Positions 10,043 to 19,778 are shown, counted from the stretch's first letter. The stretch: DNA of 64,000 bases from Paraburkholderia gardini (GCF_907164575.1 NZ_CAJQYY010000009.1:124001-188000), one strand, 5' to 3'. Notes: a model not told the origin generated them from the letters alone. Program-made: numbers and translations.

Positions 10043-10100
10043 GTATGAAACTCCTATGGAATCAACCAGATGCTCAGTCAGAAAACGACTCCCGTGGATG

Positions 10101-10127
10101 TTAGCACTCCAGTAGCAGGAGTGCTAA
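10101..10127. promoter_or_regulatory. CIRCE element (HrcA operator) in front of rpoH
   Basis: TTAGCACTC and GAGTGCTAA are exact inverted repeats separated by nine bases, which is the full CIRCE consensus bound by the HrcA repressor. It lies 59 bases upstream of the rpoH GTG, in the 355-base gap between rpoH and pagL. I see no gene in the rest of that gap, which must hold both divergent promoters. Comparative work on betaproteobacteria has reported HrcA control of rpoH, so the site is expected biology with an unusually clean match. Confidence 0.95.
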
Positions 10128-10397
10128 TACTTAGAGGCCGTAGGGACTTGAGAGTTCCGTGTAACCTATTGAAACTTCATGTTCAATAGCATGGTACGCC
10201 GTCTGCAGGAATTTTGCTGGGCCCGTACAATTTGCTATTGCGATGCTTTGGTGCGGATAAATGACCTGTTTTCGTCTGATTTCAAGCAATTATTCGTCAA
10301 AGCCGGCTTTCTTTTATAAGGTTTCTTTTACTTCACTTCTCTCTAAAATGGCGGAGGCCGCCTCGCGGTGACCATCGAATCTGGGCGAAGGTGTTTG

Positions 10398-10958
10398 ATG
10401 AAGAAGAAAAATGCACAGCTCGGCTGGGCCCTTCGGGGCGCCTTCGTACTGGCATTTCTGACCTTTTCAGAGCTGGCTGCCGCGGATCAGTTCGGCATCC
10501 AGGTGGCGGGCGGTATGGCCGATCATCACGTCAACAAGCTCGATCTGGGCGTGGTGTGGGACCCGGGATTGACGTGGTGGGAGATCGGCGGCTGGCACTT
10601 CGCGCTGATCGGCGAGGCGCACGTCTCGTGGTGGCATAGCAGCGAGGGGGACGTGCACCAGAACACCGGTGAGTTCGGCATTACACCGGTGATCCGGTTT
10701 ATCAAGGGTGCGGGCTGGTTCCGGCCGTTCGTTGAAGCTGGCATCGGTGTGCGCGTGTTGACCAGCCCGACGATTTCGAATTCGTACACGCTGTCGTCGG
10801 GGTTCCAGTTCGCCGATATGGCGGGCGTGGGCGCCCAGTTCGGCGACCGCCAGCAATACGAGGCAGGCTTTCGATTCCAGCATCTGTCCAACGCCAGTAT
10901 CAAAGAGCCCAATCCTGGTATAAATTTCACCCAGCTATATCTGCAATACAACTTCTGA
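10398..10958 (+). CDS. pagL: acyloxyacyl hydrolase, PagL-type lipid A 3-O-deacylase
   Basis: This 186-residue protein has a signal peptide (residues 1 to about 28, ending ELAAA) followed by alternating beta-strand sequence and a terminal aromatic residue (YLQYNF), as in small outer-membrane beta-barrels. PagL enzymes remove the 3-O acyl chain of lipid A in the outer membrane. The signature FRFQHLSNASI supplies the expected catalytic His (about 162) and Ser (about 164). A Glu is present at about 170, while the position 12 residues after the Ser reads Asn, so the third catalytic residue is uncertain. The ATG at 10398 has GAAGGTG just upstream. Confidence 0.85.
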   Translation: MKKKNAQLGWALRGAFVLAFLTFSELAAADQFGIQVAGGMADHHVNKLDLGVVWDPGLTWWEIGGWHFALIGEAHVSWWHSSEGDVHQNTGEFGITPVIRFIKGAGWFRPFVEAGIGVRVLTSPTISNSYTLSSGFQFADMAGVGAQFGDRQQYEAGFRFQHLSNASIKEPNPGINFTQLYLQYNF

Positions 10959-11007
10959 CGGTCGGGGCCGCCGCGCGCGGCGCCTTTCGGTGCAAAGGGG
11001 CAGAGCG

Positions 11008-11391
11008 ATGGCGGCAAAAATGATCGAGGCGATTCGCGGGCTGGAGCGAGACCGCTTTCGCGCGATGGTCGACGGCAACGGTGAACTGCTCGACGCGCTC
11101 CTGTCGGACAGTGTCGTCTACGTCCATACCAACGGCAAGCGGGAGTCGAAGCAGCAGTTCATCGACGCCATCACGGCGGGCCGTCGCCGCTACCGGCAGA
11201 TCGAAATCCAGTCGCAGGACATTCTGACCGTGGGTCATGAGACCTGCGTCGTCACGGGCCGCGCGCTGATCGAGATGGAAGCGAACAGCGGCGCGCTGCT
11301 TTTCCCGATCGCCTATACCGCAATCCAGACACAGGAAGCCGGGCACTGGCGGCTGATCGCCTGGCAGGCGACGCGTTGCGCAATCGAGTGA
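11008..11391 (+). CDS. nuclear transport factor 2 family protein (SnoaL/DUF4440-like)
   Basis: This 127-residue single-domain protein has the pattern of NTF2-like cone folds: an N-terminal helix (IEAIRGLERDRFRAMVDGN), LLDALLSDSVVYVHTNG, then GHWRLIAWQATRC as the last strands. Such proteins bind small ligands or act as minor hydrolases or isomerases, and the substrate is unknown here. The start at 11008 is preferred because AAGGGG lies seven bases before it. It follows pagL by 49 bases and may share its transcript. Confidence 0.7.
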   Translation: MAAKMIEAIRGLERDRFRAMVDGNGELLDALLSDSVVYVHTNGKRESKQQFIDAITAGRRRYRQIEIQSQDILTVGHETCVVTGRALIEMEANSGALLFPIAYTAIQTQEAGHWRLIAWQATRCAIE

Positions 11392-11501
11392 AACGGGTCG
11401 GTTTCCCATCGCCAGGCAGCCTTGTGAGCCGCCTGGGCGCATGACGCACGGCGTCGCGCCATGTTTCGACGCTTCGCCACCTGATGTACTGCGTTGAATC
11501 T

Positions 11502-11531
11502 GACGGCGGGCCAGCTTTTTTCCCCGCCGTC
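11502..11531. terminator. Hairpin between the NTF2-like gene and leuA, putative bidirectional terminator
   Basis: GACGGCGGG and CCCGCCGTC pair perfectly around a 12-base loop rich in T. It lies between two convergent genes. The T-run falls in the loop rather than after the stem, so the terminator call is moderate. Confidence 0.5.
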
Positions 11532-11548
11532 TTCCCTTATGTCGGCGG

Positions 11549-13210
11549 TTACGCCGCGACGCGCCGGTCCACCGGCGCCCACACCGCACGATTGACGCCG
11601 CTCACCACCGCATCGATGACGGCCGTCGCTTCATCGTCGCTTACGCCGACGCCGTAGCGCACCGTCTGTCCGCCGACGCGGCAGCCCGCAAACGCGGCGA
11701 CACGTCCGTCCGTCGTTCGCTGGATTTCGCACGACGTGATCTCGACCGGCTGACCGGCCGCCGACGCAATTGCCTGCGCCACCGAGTGCGCGTGCGTAGC
11801 GGCGCTGCCTTGCGCACCGGCACCGGCCGGTGTCGCGATGCTGATGTCGCGGTTTTCCCACCGCACGGACGTCGCGCTGACACGCGCGGCTGGCCCTTCG
11901 GTCTCGAAGTACTCGCGCGTGAAGAGCGCGCAGATGGCGTCACCGGTGATTTCCTCGCCGGACTGATCCGCGACCGCCTGTACCGCGTGGCTGAACTCGA
12001 TCTGCACGCGACGCGGCGGCGTGAAGCCCATGCCGCGCTCCAGCAGATACGTCGAGCCACCCTTGCCGGACTGGCTGTTCACGCGGATGACCGCGTCGTA
12101 GCTGCGGCCGAGGTCGGCCGGATCGATCGGCAGATACGGCACTTCCCAGACGGCGTCGGGCGCCTGCTGCGCGAAACCCTTGCGGATCGCGTCCTGATGC
12201 GAGCCGGAGAACGCCGTGAACACGAGGTCGCCGGCATAGGGATGGCGCGGATGCACCGGAATCTGGTTGCAGCGTTCGACCACGCGGCGCACCGCGTCGA
12301 TGTCGGAGAAATCGAGCGCCGGATCGACGCCCTGCGTATAGAGATTCATCGCGAGCGTGACGATGTCGACGTTGCCCGTGCGCTCGCCGTTGCCGAACAG
12401 GCAGCCTTCGACGCGATCCGCGCCCGCCATCAATGCCAGTTCAGCGGCGGCGACGGCTGTGCCGCGGTCGTTATGCGGATGCACCGACAGCACGATGCTG
12501 TCGCGATAGCTGAGATTGCGGTCCATCCATTCGACCTGGTCGGCGAAGACGTTCGGTGTCGCCGCTTCGACGGTGGCCGGGAGATTCACGATCATCTTGT
12601 GATCGCGCGTCGGACGCCACGTCTGCGCGACCGCGTCGCACACTTCGCGCGCGAACGTGAGTTCGGTCATGCTGAACGTTTCCGGCGAGTACTGGTAGAT
12701 CCAGTGCGTCTCTGGCCGTGCGTCGGCGTATTGCCGGATGATCCGCGTGCCGTCCACGGCGAGCGCCTTCACTTCGTCTTTCGACTGGTTGAACACGATC
12801 TTGCGGAACGACGGGGCGATCGCGTTGTACAGATGCACGATCGCGCGCGGCACGCCTTCGAGCGCCTCGAACGTGCGCGCGATCAGTTCTTCGCGCGCCT
12901 GCACGAGGACTTCGATCGTCACGTCGTCGGGAATGCGTTTTTCATCGATGAGCTTGCGAACGAAATCGAAGTCGGTCTGCGAAGCCGACGGAAAGCCGAC
13001 TTCGATTTCCTTGAAGCCGATGGCGACCAGCGTCTCGAAGAATTCAAGCTTTTGCGCGATGTTCATCGGTTCGATCAGCGACTGGTTGCCGTCGCGCAGA
13101 TCGGTACTCATCCAGACCGGTGCTCGCTCGATCATGCGGCTCGGCCACTTGCGGCCCGTCAGGCGGACGGCGGGAAAAGGGCGGTATTTCTCAGCGGGGT
13201 TGCGCAACAT
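11549..13210 (-). CDS. leuA: 2-isopropylmalate synthase
   Basis: This 553-residue enzyme condenses acetyl-CoA with 2-oxoisovalerate, the first step of leucine synthesis. It belongs to the longer LeuA type that starts [15 protein letters not shown]. The N-terminal catalytic barrel shows [15 protein letters not shown] and [39 protein letters not shown], with the metal-binding His residues. The C-terminal part is the leucine-feedback regulatory domain. The ATG at 13210 is preceded by GAGG. A leucine-rich leader peptide lies upstream, so attenuation by leucyl-tRNA supply is likely in addition to feedback inhibition. Confidence 0.95.
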   Translation of the reverse strand: MLRNPAEKYRPFPAVRLTGRKWPSRMIERAPVWMSTDLRDGNQSLIEPMNIAQKLEFFETLVAIGFKEIEVGFPSASQTDFDFVRKLIDEKRIPDDVTIEVLVQAREELIARTFEALEGVPRAIVHLYNAIAPSFRKIVFNQSKDEVKALAVDGTRIIRQYADARPETHWIYQYSPETFSMTELTFAREVCDAVAQTWRPTRDHKMIVNLPATVEAATPNVFADQVEWMDRNLSYRDSIVLSVHPHNDRGTAVAAAELALMAGADRVEGCLFGNGERTGNVDIVTLAMNLYTQGVDPALDFSDIDAVRRVVERCNQIPVHPRHPYAGDLVFTAFSGSHQDAIRKGFAQQAPDAVWEVPYLPIDPADLGRSYDAVIRVNSQSGKGGSTYLLERGMGFTPPRRVQIEFSHAVQAVADQSGEEITGDAICALFTREYFETEGPAARVSATSVRWENRDISIATPAGAGAQGSAATHAHSVAQAIASAAGQPVEITSCEIQRTTDGRVAAFAGCRVGGQTVRYGVGVSDDEATAVIDAVVSGVNRAVWAPVDRRVAA

Positions 13211-13525
13211 GGTGAGCCTCGTTCGTTGTGTTGTGTTCGTGTGCGTGTCTGCGTGCAAAAGGGTAGGGCGACGGTGGCGGCCGGCAGGCGGCTAGCGGTA
13301 GCAACGAACGGGCGCGAACGAAGAAGGTCATCGCGATGATGACGCTGTTGACGGCGATGGCTTGTGCCCATGCAACGTGCATTTTGACCTCGCGATTCAT
13401 CCGCTGGATAAACGGACGAACACTGACGACAGGTTGTAAGAGGGACTGCGGATCTGGGGTAAAACGAACTGCGGAACTGCTGGAGGACCGCGCGCTGAAG
13501 CTGGATGCGCGGCGCTACGCCTGAC

Positions 13526-13600
13526 TTACGCTAGACGTAGCGATAGAAGCCGCGGTAGGCGGCTGAGGGTAATGCGGAGGGTGTTCGGAAGGGAACGCAT
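13526..13600 (-). CDS. putative leucine-rich leader peptide of leuA (attenuator)
   Basis: A 24-codon reading frame upstream of leuA contains eight leucines, four of them CTA, a rare codon in this GC-rich DNA. The end reads LSRLPRLLSLRLA. Mutually exclusive hairpins overlap it: AGCCGC/GCGGCT (13548-13564), CGCTA/TAGCG inside the last codons, and CGCTACG pairing with CGTAGCG beyond the stop (13536-13542 with 13513-13519). This is the layout of transcription attenuation by a stalled ribosome. The leader stop is 315 bases from the leuA start. In that gap I see no other convincing gene and no clean stem with a T-run, so the terminator part is not identified. The ribosome-binding site is weak. Confidence 0.6.
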   Translation of the reverse strand: MRSLPNTLRITLSRLPRLLSLRLA

Positions 13601-13722
13601 CCGGTGACTGTATGTCAGCGCGTGGGAATCTGTCAACCCGCGATCTTCCGGCGGCGGGTCGAACGACGCGGTGAACATTGCACGACCGTGCCCGCAGGCG
13701 CGCCAGGCATGGTCAGGCATGG

Positions 13723-14697
13723 TCAGGCCGCGCGCTTCGCGATTCCCGCGATCAGCTCGACCTGGCGGGAAATGGCCTGCGGAACCGGCACTTCGCCGCG
13801 CATGGCGGTCTGAATCCACGCCGCCGTGGTCGCCGCGTCGCGGGCTTCCGGCAGCGGAACTTCGGGCGCCTCCGGCGACGAGCGCTCAGCCGCGACAAGC
13901 GTTTCGCAGGCGCCGTCGTGCAGCCAGTCGATCTGCACCTGACGCCGGGTATCCGCGACCGCCTCGCCTTCCGTGCCGCGTGCGAGCAGCGCGCCGCCGA
14001 TGGCCGCATCCGGATGCGCGGCGAACAACTGGGTGAGGCTCTCCCGGTACGGCGGATGTGTGTAGTTCACGAGGCGCAGCCCGTGCGGCTCGAACGGCTG
14101 AAGGAGCTTGACGAGCGTATGCGTCGAATTACGCACGCCCATTCGCCGGCGTAGCGCGAGCAGGCGCGCGAGCTTCGGTGCGAGCGTCGCAACCGGCGAG
14201 AACGCGAGGCGGCGCGCGACGAGTGCGTCTTCGATTTCCGCGCGGCTTTGCGCATGATCGACACCCAGGCGCGTGAAAATTTCCGCGCTCGTCACGCGGC
14301 CCGGATCGTCGGTTACGCCGTGCACCAGCACCGGCACGCCTTCGCGGGCGAGCAGCAGCGCCAGCAGCGGCACGAGATTCGCCTGTTTGCGCGCGCCGTT
14401 GTAGCTGGGGATCGACACGGCCTGATACGCACCGTGCGTCACGCGGACCGGCTCGAACGACGCGTGTGCGGCCGCCAGCATCGCCGCCAGTTCATCCGCG
14501 CTCTCGCCTTTCACGCGGTACGCCAGCAGCACCGCGCCAAGTTCCAGATCGGACACGCGGCCGTCGAGCATCGCGCTGTACAGCGTATGCGTGTCCTCGG
14601 CGGAGAGCGCGCGGGCGCCGTTCGGCCCACGGCCAATTTCCTTGATGAAGCGGGCGCAGGAGAGCGTATCGGTAGCAGTGTCGGCGGATTCGGTCAT
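13723..14697 (-). CDS. ybiB: DNA-binding protein YbiB (TrpD2, anthranilate phosphoribosyltransferase-like fold)
   Basis: This 324-residue protein resembles anthranilate phosphoribosyltransferase. The N-terminal helical domain has SAMLDGRVSDLELGAVLLAYRVKGES, and the central part has SIPSYNGARKQANLVPLLALLLAREGVPVLVHG. YbiB/TrpD2 proteins keep the TrpD fold but bind nucleic acid without sequence preference, and E. coli YbiB is SOS-linked. The glycine-rich catalytic PRPP loop of true TrpD is not evident, and no other trp genes are near. The ATG at 14697 is the first good start. Confidence 0.8.
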   Translation of the reverse strand: MTESADTATDTLSCARFIKEIGRGPNGARALSAEDTHTLYSAMLDGRVSDLELGAVLLAYRVKGESADELAAMLAAAHASFEPVRVTHGAYQAVSIPSYNGARKQANLVPLLALLLAREGVPVLVHGVTDDPGRVTSAEIFTRLGVDHAQSRAEIEDALVARRLAFSPVATLAPKLARLLALRRRMGVRNSTHTLVKLLQPFEPHGLRLVNYTHPPYRESLTQLFAAHPDAAIGGALLARGTEGEAVADTRRQVQIDWLHDGACETLVAAERSSPEAPEVPLPEARDAATTAAWIQTAMRGEVPVPQAISRQVELIAGIAKRAA

Positions 14698-14906
14698 CGG
14701 ATGGGGCAGATACGGATGTGTCGGTGGCGCGGGCGATCCGCGCGTACGACCCGGTTATCGGGGAACCCGGCGCTCGCGGCAGGGCGGCAGAGCAGTAAAG
14801 GCCTCCAGTATCGCATCTGTCTCGATCCGGCAAGATGGCGGCTGCGCGTTACACTTGATGTTTCGTCGCCGCTTCGGGCGGCATTCCTCAGAAAACGGAG
14901 AACAGG

Positions 14907-15605
14907 ATGAGTTACGTGTTTGCGCCGGCGCCGGTTGTCGCGGTGCCTGTTGTCGGAGCGAGTGAGCAGTTTGCGGTGCGCAGGATTTATTGTGTGGGCC
15001 GCAATTACGCGGCGCATGCGCGCGAGATGGGACACGATCCCGACCGCGAGCCGCCGTTTTTCTTCTGCAAGCCAGCCGACGCTGTCGTGTATGTCGCGCC
15101 GGGCGAAACCGGCAGCTTCCCGTATCCGTCGCTCTCGAACAACGTGCACTTCGAGATGGAACTCGTCGCGGCGATCGGCAAGGCGGGCAAGGACATTCCC
15201 GCTGGGCGCGCGCTCGAACACGTCTATGGCTATGCACTCGGGCTCGATATGACGCGCCGCGACCTGCAGGCCGAAGCGAAAAAGCTCGGCCGCCCCTGGG
15301 ATACCGCGAAGGGCTTCGATCATTCGGCGCCGCTCGGCCCGATCCACCCGGCCGCGAAGGTCGGGCACATCGACCACGGCGCGATCTGGCTCACCGTCGA
15401 CGGTGAGGAAAAGCAGCGCTCGGACGTGTCGGACCTGATCTGGTCGATTCCGGACACGATCGCGTATCTGTCGACGCTTTTCGAGTTGCAACCCGGCGAT
15501 CTGATCTTCACGGGCACGCCGGAAGGTGTCGGCGCCGTGGTGAAGGGTCAGGTGATGAAGGGTGGCGTCGACGGGCTGGGCGATTTCAGCGTGCGCGTTG
15601 TCTGA
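14907..15605 (+). CDS. fumarylacetoacetate hydrolase family protein (possible fumarylpyruvate hydrolase)
   Basis: This 232-residue protein is a FAH-fold hydrolase. It has the metal-binding pattern of the family: [15 protein letters not shown], then [12 protein letters not shown], the acidic residues of [22 protein letters not shown], and the C-terminal [13 protein letters not shown]. Short FAH proteins of this size split fumarylpyruvate or related 2,4-diketo acids. Together with the isomerase gene 30 bases downstream it would act on the ring-cleavage product of gentisate or homogentisate. The aromatic dioxygenase itself is not in the window, so the substrate is inference. Confidence 0.8.
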   Translation: MSYVFAPAPVVAVPVVGASEQFAVRRIYCVGRNYAAHAREMGHDPDREPPFFFCKPADAVVYVAPGETGSFPYPSLSNNVHFEMELVAAIGKAGKDIPAGRALEHVYGYALGLDMTRRDLQAEAKKLGRPWDTAKGFDHSAPLGPIHPAAKVGHIDHGAIWLTVDGEEKQRSDVSDLIWSIPDTIAYLSTLFELQPGDLIFTGTPEGVGAVVKGQVMKGGVDGLGDFSVRVV

Positions 15606-15635
15606 CGGCGCCGGGCCCGAGAGGAGGCACGTCGG

Positions 15636-16280
15636 ATGAAGCTCTACAGCTATTTTCGTAGCTCGGCGGCGTATCGCGTACGGATCGCGCTGAATCTGAA
15701 GAACCTGCCGTACGAGTGCGTGCCAGTTCATCTCCTGCGCGATGGCGGCGAGCAACTGAAGCCCGAATACCGCCGCCTGAATCCGGAGGCGATCCTGCCG
15801 ACGCTCGTCGACGGTGACGATGTATTCACGCAGTCGCTCGCGATCATCGAGTGGCTCGACGAAACGCATCCTGAGCCGCCGCTGCTGCCGGCCGTGCCGC
15901 GCGATCGGGCGTATGTCCGTTCGATCGCGTTGCAGATCGCGTGCGAGATCCATCCGCTCGACAACCTGCGCGTGCTGAAGTATCTGAAGCACACGCTCGC
16001 TGTCAGCGACGAAGCGAAGGATGCGTGGTATCGCCACTGGGTCGAAGCGGGTTTCGCGGCGCTGGAGACGCATCTTGCCGGCGACTCGCGCACCGGCAAG
16101 CTCTGCTTCGGCGATACGCCGACGCTGGCGGATGCGTGTCTGATTCCGCAGGTCTTCAACGCACATCGCTTCAGGATCGACACGGCGCCGTATCCGTCGA
16201 TTCACCGGATCTATGAATACGCGATGACGCTGGATGCATTCCAGCGTGCGGCGCCGGGTGCCCAGCCGGACGCGGAGTAG
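15636..16280 (+). CDS. maiA: maleylacetoacetate/maleylpyruvate isomerase (zeta-class glutathione transferase)
   Basis: This 214-residue protein is a zeta-class GST. The thioredoxin-like N-terminus has YFRSSAAYRVRIALNLK, containing the SSxxxRVRIAL signature with the catalytic serines. It is followed by LNPEAILPTLVDGD and FTQSLAIIEWLDETHPEP, the glutathione site. The helical C-terminal domain ends near ADACLIPQVFNAHRF. It catalyses glutathione-dependent cis-trans isomerisation of maleylacetoacetate or maleylpyruvate, delivering the fumaryl form to the hydrolase upstream. It is co-directional with that gene and has GAGAGGAGG before its ATG. Confidence 0.88.
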   Translation: MKLYSYFRSSAAYRVRIALNLKNLPYECVPVHLLRDGGEQLKPEYRRLNPEAILPTLVDGDDVFTQSLAIIEWLDETHPEPPLLPAVPRDRAYVRSIALQIACEIHPLDNLRVLKYLKHTLAVSDEAKDAWYRHWVEAGFAALETHLAGDSRTGKLCFGDTPTLADACLIPQVFNAHRFRIDTAPYPSIHRIYEYAMTLDAFQRAAPGAQPDAE

Positions 16281-16335
16281 CGAGGGCGCCGGCCGCATCT
16301 CGCGTGCGTGCAGGATGAAAGAGACTGGAAGAGAC

Positions 16336-16376
16336 AAAAAAGCGTCGAGTGCGGTTCATGCACTCGACGCTTTTTT
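16336..16376. terminator. Bidirectional Rho-independent terminator between maiA and ftsY
   Basis: GCGTCGAGTGC and GCACTCGACGC pair perfectly around GGTTCAT and are flanked by six A on the left and six T on the right. It serves both convergent genes. Confidence 0.95.
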
Positions 16377-16412
16377 CACAGCCCGTTCCGGCGTCAGGGA
16401 CGCTTTGAATGG

Positions 16413-17864
16413 CTAGAAGTCGAGCAGGGCGTCGGAGAATTCCTCGGCGCTGAACGGCTGCAGATCCTCGACCTTTTCACCGATGCCGATAAAGTAGACC
16501 GGCACTGGCCGCTGCCGCGCGATCGCGGCCAGAATGCCGCCTTTCGCGGTGCCGTCGAGCTTCGTGACGATGAGGCCGGTCAGGCCGAGTGCGTCGTCGA
16601 ACGATTTGACCTGCGCGAGCGCGTTCTGGCCGGTGTTTGCGTCGATGACGAGCAGCACTTCGTGCGGTGCGCCGTCCTGCGCCTTGCCGATCACGCGCTT
16701 CACCTTGCGCAGTTCCTCCATCAGATGCAGCTGGGTCGGCAGACGGCCGGCCGTGTCGGCCATCAGCACGTCGATCTTGCGCGCGCGCGCCGCGCCGACG
16801 GCATCGAAGATCACCGCGGCCGGATCGCCGCTTTCCTGCGCGACCACCGTCACGTTGTTGCGCTCGCCCCAGATGGCGAGTTGCTCGCGCGCGGCGGCGC
16901 GGAACGTATCGCCGGCGGCGAGCAGCACCGACTGGTCAAAGCGTTGCAGATGCTTTGCAAGCTTGCCGATGCTCGTCGTCTTGCCTGCGCCGTTCACGCC
17001 CGCGATCATCATCACGAGTGGCTGCGCACGGCCCAGCATCAGCGATTTTTCGAGCGGCTTCAGCAGATCGATCAACAGCGTGCGCAGAGCCGTCTTCACC
17101 TGTTGCGGATCGGTCAGCCGTTCGCTGCGGACCTTTTCGCGCAGCGATTCGAGCAGGAATTCCGTCGCGTCGACCCCGGCGTCGGACATCAGCAGCGCGG
17201 TTTCTAACTCCTCGTACAGGTCTTCGTCGATTTTCGCGCCGATGAAGATGCCCGTGAGGTTCGAACTGGTCTTCGACAGGCCGGTCTTGAGGCGCGTCAG
17301 CCAGGATTTCCTTGCTGCCGGCTCGGGCGCGGGCGGCGGGACGATTTCAACGGTTTCGTCGTCTGCGGCGGTTTCGTCCTCCGCGGCGGGTGCGGCGAAA
17401 GCGGACGATGATGCGGCTACGGGAGCCGCTGCGGCGGCCGGCGGCGCGACGGGTTGCGGCGACTGCGGTGCGGCTATCGGAGCAGCGGCTGGCTGGGAGG
17501 CCGGCGCCGGCGACGCGGAAACCGGCACAGCTGGCCGATCAGCAGGAGTGGTCGACGCGGCGGTGTCCGGGGTGCGGGCCGCAGGCGCCGGTTGCGTAAC
17601 CGGCGGGTCGATGCGACTGGATGCGGGACCGGCGGCCGGCGCGGTCGGCGAAGCCGCAGGCTGAACCGTCGCCGGAGACACCAGCGGGTCGGCGCGCTGC
17701 ACCGGTGCAGTTGCCGGCGCCACAGGAGCCACAGGCGCCGGAGCAGGAGGCGGCTCGACCACGGGCGGCACGCCAGACGCAACCGGCGCCTCGGCGACCG
17801 GCTCTTCCTGCGGCGCGGCGTCGGACGCTTTCGAGCCCTTGAATCGTTTGAAAAAGCTGAACAT
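16413..17864 (-). CDS. ftsY: signal recognition particle receptor FtsY
   Basis: This 483-residue protein is the membrane-associated SRP receptor. The start MFSFFKRFKGSKASD carries a basic amphipathic membrane-targeting segment. Residues 15 to about 170 are a low-complexity Ala/Pro-rich linker, longer than in many FtsY proteins. The N and GTPase domains follow, with the P-loop [19 protein letters not shown] and TKLDGTAKGG. The ATG at 17864 fits these N-terminal features; the longer in-frame extension does not. The 272 bases between it and the divergent rsmD hold no recognisable gene. Confidence 0.95.
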   Translation of the reverse strand: MFSFFKRFKGSKASDAAPQEEPVAEAPVASGVPPVVEPPPAPAPVAPVAPATAPVQRADPLVSPATVQPAASPTAPAAGPASSRIDPPVTQPAPAARTPDTAASTTPADRPAVPVSASPAPASQPAAAPIAAPQSPQPVAPPAAAAAPVAASSSAFAAPAAEDETAADDETVEIVPPPAPEPAARKSWLTRLKTGLSKTSSNLTGIFIGAKIDEDLYEELETALLMSDAGVDATEFLLESLREKVRSERLTDPQQVKTALRTLLIDLLKPLEKSLMLGRAQPLVMMIAGVNGAGKTTSIGKLAKHLQRFDQSVLLAAGDTFRAAAREQLAIWGERNNVTVVAQESGDPAAVIFDAVGAARARKIDVLMADTAGRLPTQLHLMEELRKVKRVIGKAQDGAPHEVLLVIDANTGQNALAQVKSFDDALGLTGLIVTKLDGTAKGGILAAIARQRPVPVYFIGIGEKVEDLQPFSAEEFSDALLDF

Positions 17865-18136
17865 GATCTGACGTGGTGAGAGCGCGCGCCGATTCCCGCG
17901 ACGCGGGACCACGCGACAGCGGCAGGCAGCGTGGCAATGCGGGATGCAAGGCGCTGGAAGCCGCACATTTTATCAGGCGCGCTCCTGCGCGTCGCCGGAC
18001 GCCGTGTCGAAGCCTCGCGCAGCCCGCGTCGGTGCCACGCCCCGTCCTGACCGAAGCGGCGCGGGCCTGTGGTAACGTTGGCGCTCCGACCCGCCGTCGC
18101 AGACGCGGGCAACTTCTTTAGCAAAACGACTTCCGC

Positions 18137-18754
18137 ATGCCCCGATCCACTCCTTCCCGTGCGCATGGCGCATCTTCAGGCCGCAGCAAGGCGCCGCACG
18201 CAATCCGCATCATCGGCGGCGACTGGAAGCGTACGCCGCTGCCGGTGCTCGATCTGGACGGCCTGCGTCCGACGCCCGACCGCGTGCGCGAAACCCTGTT
18301 CAACTGGCTCGGCCAGCGGCTTGACGGCCTGCGCTGCCTCGATCTCTTCGCCGGCAGCGGCGCACTCGGTTTCGAGGCGGCATCGCGCGGCGCGGCGCGC
18401 GTGTTGATGGTCGAGCGCAACGGGCGCGCGGCTGCGCAGTTGCGCGCGAATCAGGCGAAACTGGCCGCGCGCGCCATCGAAATCGCCGAAGCTGACGCGC
18501 TGCGTCTCGGCGCCAGTCTCGCGCCCGGTTCGTTCGACGTCGTATTCCTCGATCCGCCGTTCGACGCCGACCTGCTCGCCCGCGCGCTGGCGCTCGCCGT
18601 GCCGCTCGTGAGCGCCGACGGCTTTCTGTACATCGAAGCGGGCGATACGCTCGACGTCGCACAGACAGAGGCGCTGGCCGGCTGGAATATCGTCCGCCAG
18701 GGCAAGGCGGGCGCGGTTCACTATCATTTGCTGCAGCGCGAAAATGAGGAATAA
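18137..18754 (+). CDS. rsmD: 16S rRNA (guanine(966)-N(2))-methyltransferase
   Basis: This 205-residue SAM-dependent methyltransferase modifies G966 of 16S rRNA in the 30S subunit. It has HAIRIIGGDWKRTPLPV, GLRPTPDRVRETLFNWLG, the SAM motif LDLFAGSGALGFEAASRGA and the N-methyltransferase motif FLDPPFD. These are the RsmD hallmarks in order. The basic N-terminal 20 residues are variable in the family. It precedes coaD by 108 bases, the usual rsmD-coaD pairing. Confidence 0.94.
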   Translation: MPRSTPSRAHGASSGRSKAPHAIRIIGGDWKRTPLPVLDLDGLRPTPDRVRETLFNWLGQRLDGLRCLDLFAGSGALGFEAASRGAARVLMVERNGRAAAQLRANQAKLAARAIEIAEADALRLGASLAPGSFDVVFLDPPFDADLLARALALAVPLVSADGFLYIEAGDTLDVAQTEALAGWNIVRQGKAGAVHYHLLQRENEE

Positions 18755-18862
18755 TGCGCCTTCCATAACAAGCACCGGACGCCTGCCGTCACGCGTGCCT
18801 CAGGCAGAAGCATGTCACGGGTGCTGAACGACCCGTCCCAGTGAACAGAGAGGAGAAGTCTC

Positions 18863-19375
18863 ATGGTAGTCGCCGTGTACCCGGGCACATTCGACCCGCT
18901 GACGCGCGGTCACGAAGACCTCGTTCGGCGCGCGTCGAGCATTTTCGATACGCTGGTGGTCGGCGTTGCCGACAGCCGTAACAAGAAGCCTTTCTTCACG
19001 CTCGAAGAACGCCTCGATATCGCGCACGAAGTGCTAGGCCATTATCCGAACGTGCAGATCATGAGCTTCAAGGGGCTGCTGAAAGACTTCGTCCGTACGA
19101 ACAATGCCCGCGTGATCGTGCGCGGGCTGCGCGCCGTGTCCGACTTCGAATACGAGTTTCAGATGGCTGGCATGAACCGCTATCTGTTACCCGACGTCGA
19201 AACGATGTTCATGACGCCGTCCGATCAATATCAGTTCATTTCGGGCACGATCGTCCGCGAAATCGCGCAGCTGGGCGGCGACGTCAGCAAATTCGTCTTT
19301 CCGTCGGTGGAAAAATGGCTGCAGGAAAAGGTCGCCGCGCTCGACGCGGAGCCGGGCCAGGCGGCGCAGCCGTAA
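18863..19375 (+). CDS. coaD: phosphopantetheine adenylyltransferase
   Basis: This 170-residue enzyme transfers AMP from ATP to 4'-phosphopantetheine, the penultimate step of coenzyme A synthesis. The nucleotidyltransferase signature is [19 protein letters not shown], with the TxGH motif. The C-terminus contains [19 protein letters not shown], which is the ISSTxVRE-type motif, and VEKWLQEK. Length and order are standard. GAGAGGAG lies shortly before the ATG. Confidence 0.96.
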   Translation: MVVAVYPGTFDPLTRGHEDLVRRASSIFDTLVVGVADSRNKKPFFTLEERLDIAHEVLGHYPNVQIMSFKGLLKDFVRTNNARVIVRGLRAVSDFEYEFQMAGMNRYLLPDVETMFMTPSDQYQFISGTIVREIAQLGGDVSKFVFPSVEKWLQEKVAALDAEPGQAAQP

Positions 19376-19404
19376 GCGGCGTAAACTAGTGGCTGGCGGA
19401 ATGA

Positions 19405-19698
<294 letters not shown>

Positions 19699-19732
19699 CG
19701 TTTCACGACAAGATTGGCGAAACGACATAAAA

Positions 19733-19759
19733 AAAACGGGCGAACGTTTCGCCCGTTTT
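19733..19759. terminator. Bidirectional Rho-independent terminator between ferredoxin gene and hisC
   Basis: AAAACGGGCGAA and TTCGCCCGTTTT pair around a three-base loop, with extra A and T on the flanks. It separates two convergent genes. Confidence 0.92.
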
Positions 19760-19778
19760 TCATTCAGCGTCACGCACG

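Noticed and set aside
11786-13339. A 517-codon open frame antisense to leuA
   Set aside because: It mirrors the codon pattern of leuA, has no domain and no ribosome-binding site, and leuA is certain.
13336-13524. A 62-codon rightward frame between leuA and its leader
   Set aside because: Its composition is not protein-like, it lies in the leader region on the opposite strand, and it has no ribosome-binding site.
13704-13726. Two tandem copies of CAGGCATGGT near the end of ybiB
   Set aside because: Only two short copies exist, with no further repeats. It is most likely chance or a local slip.
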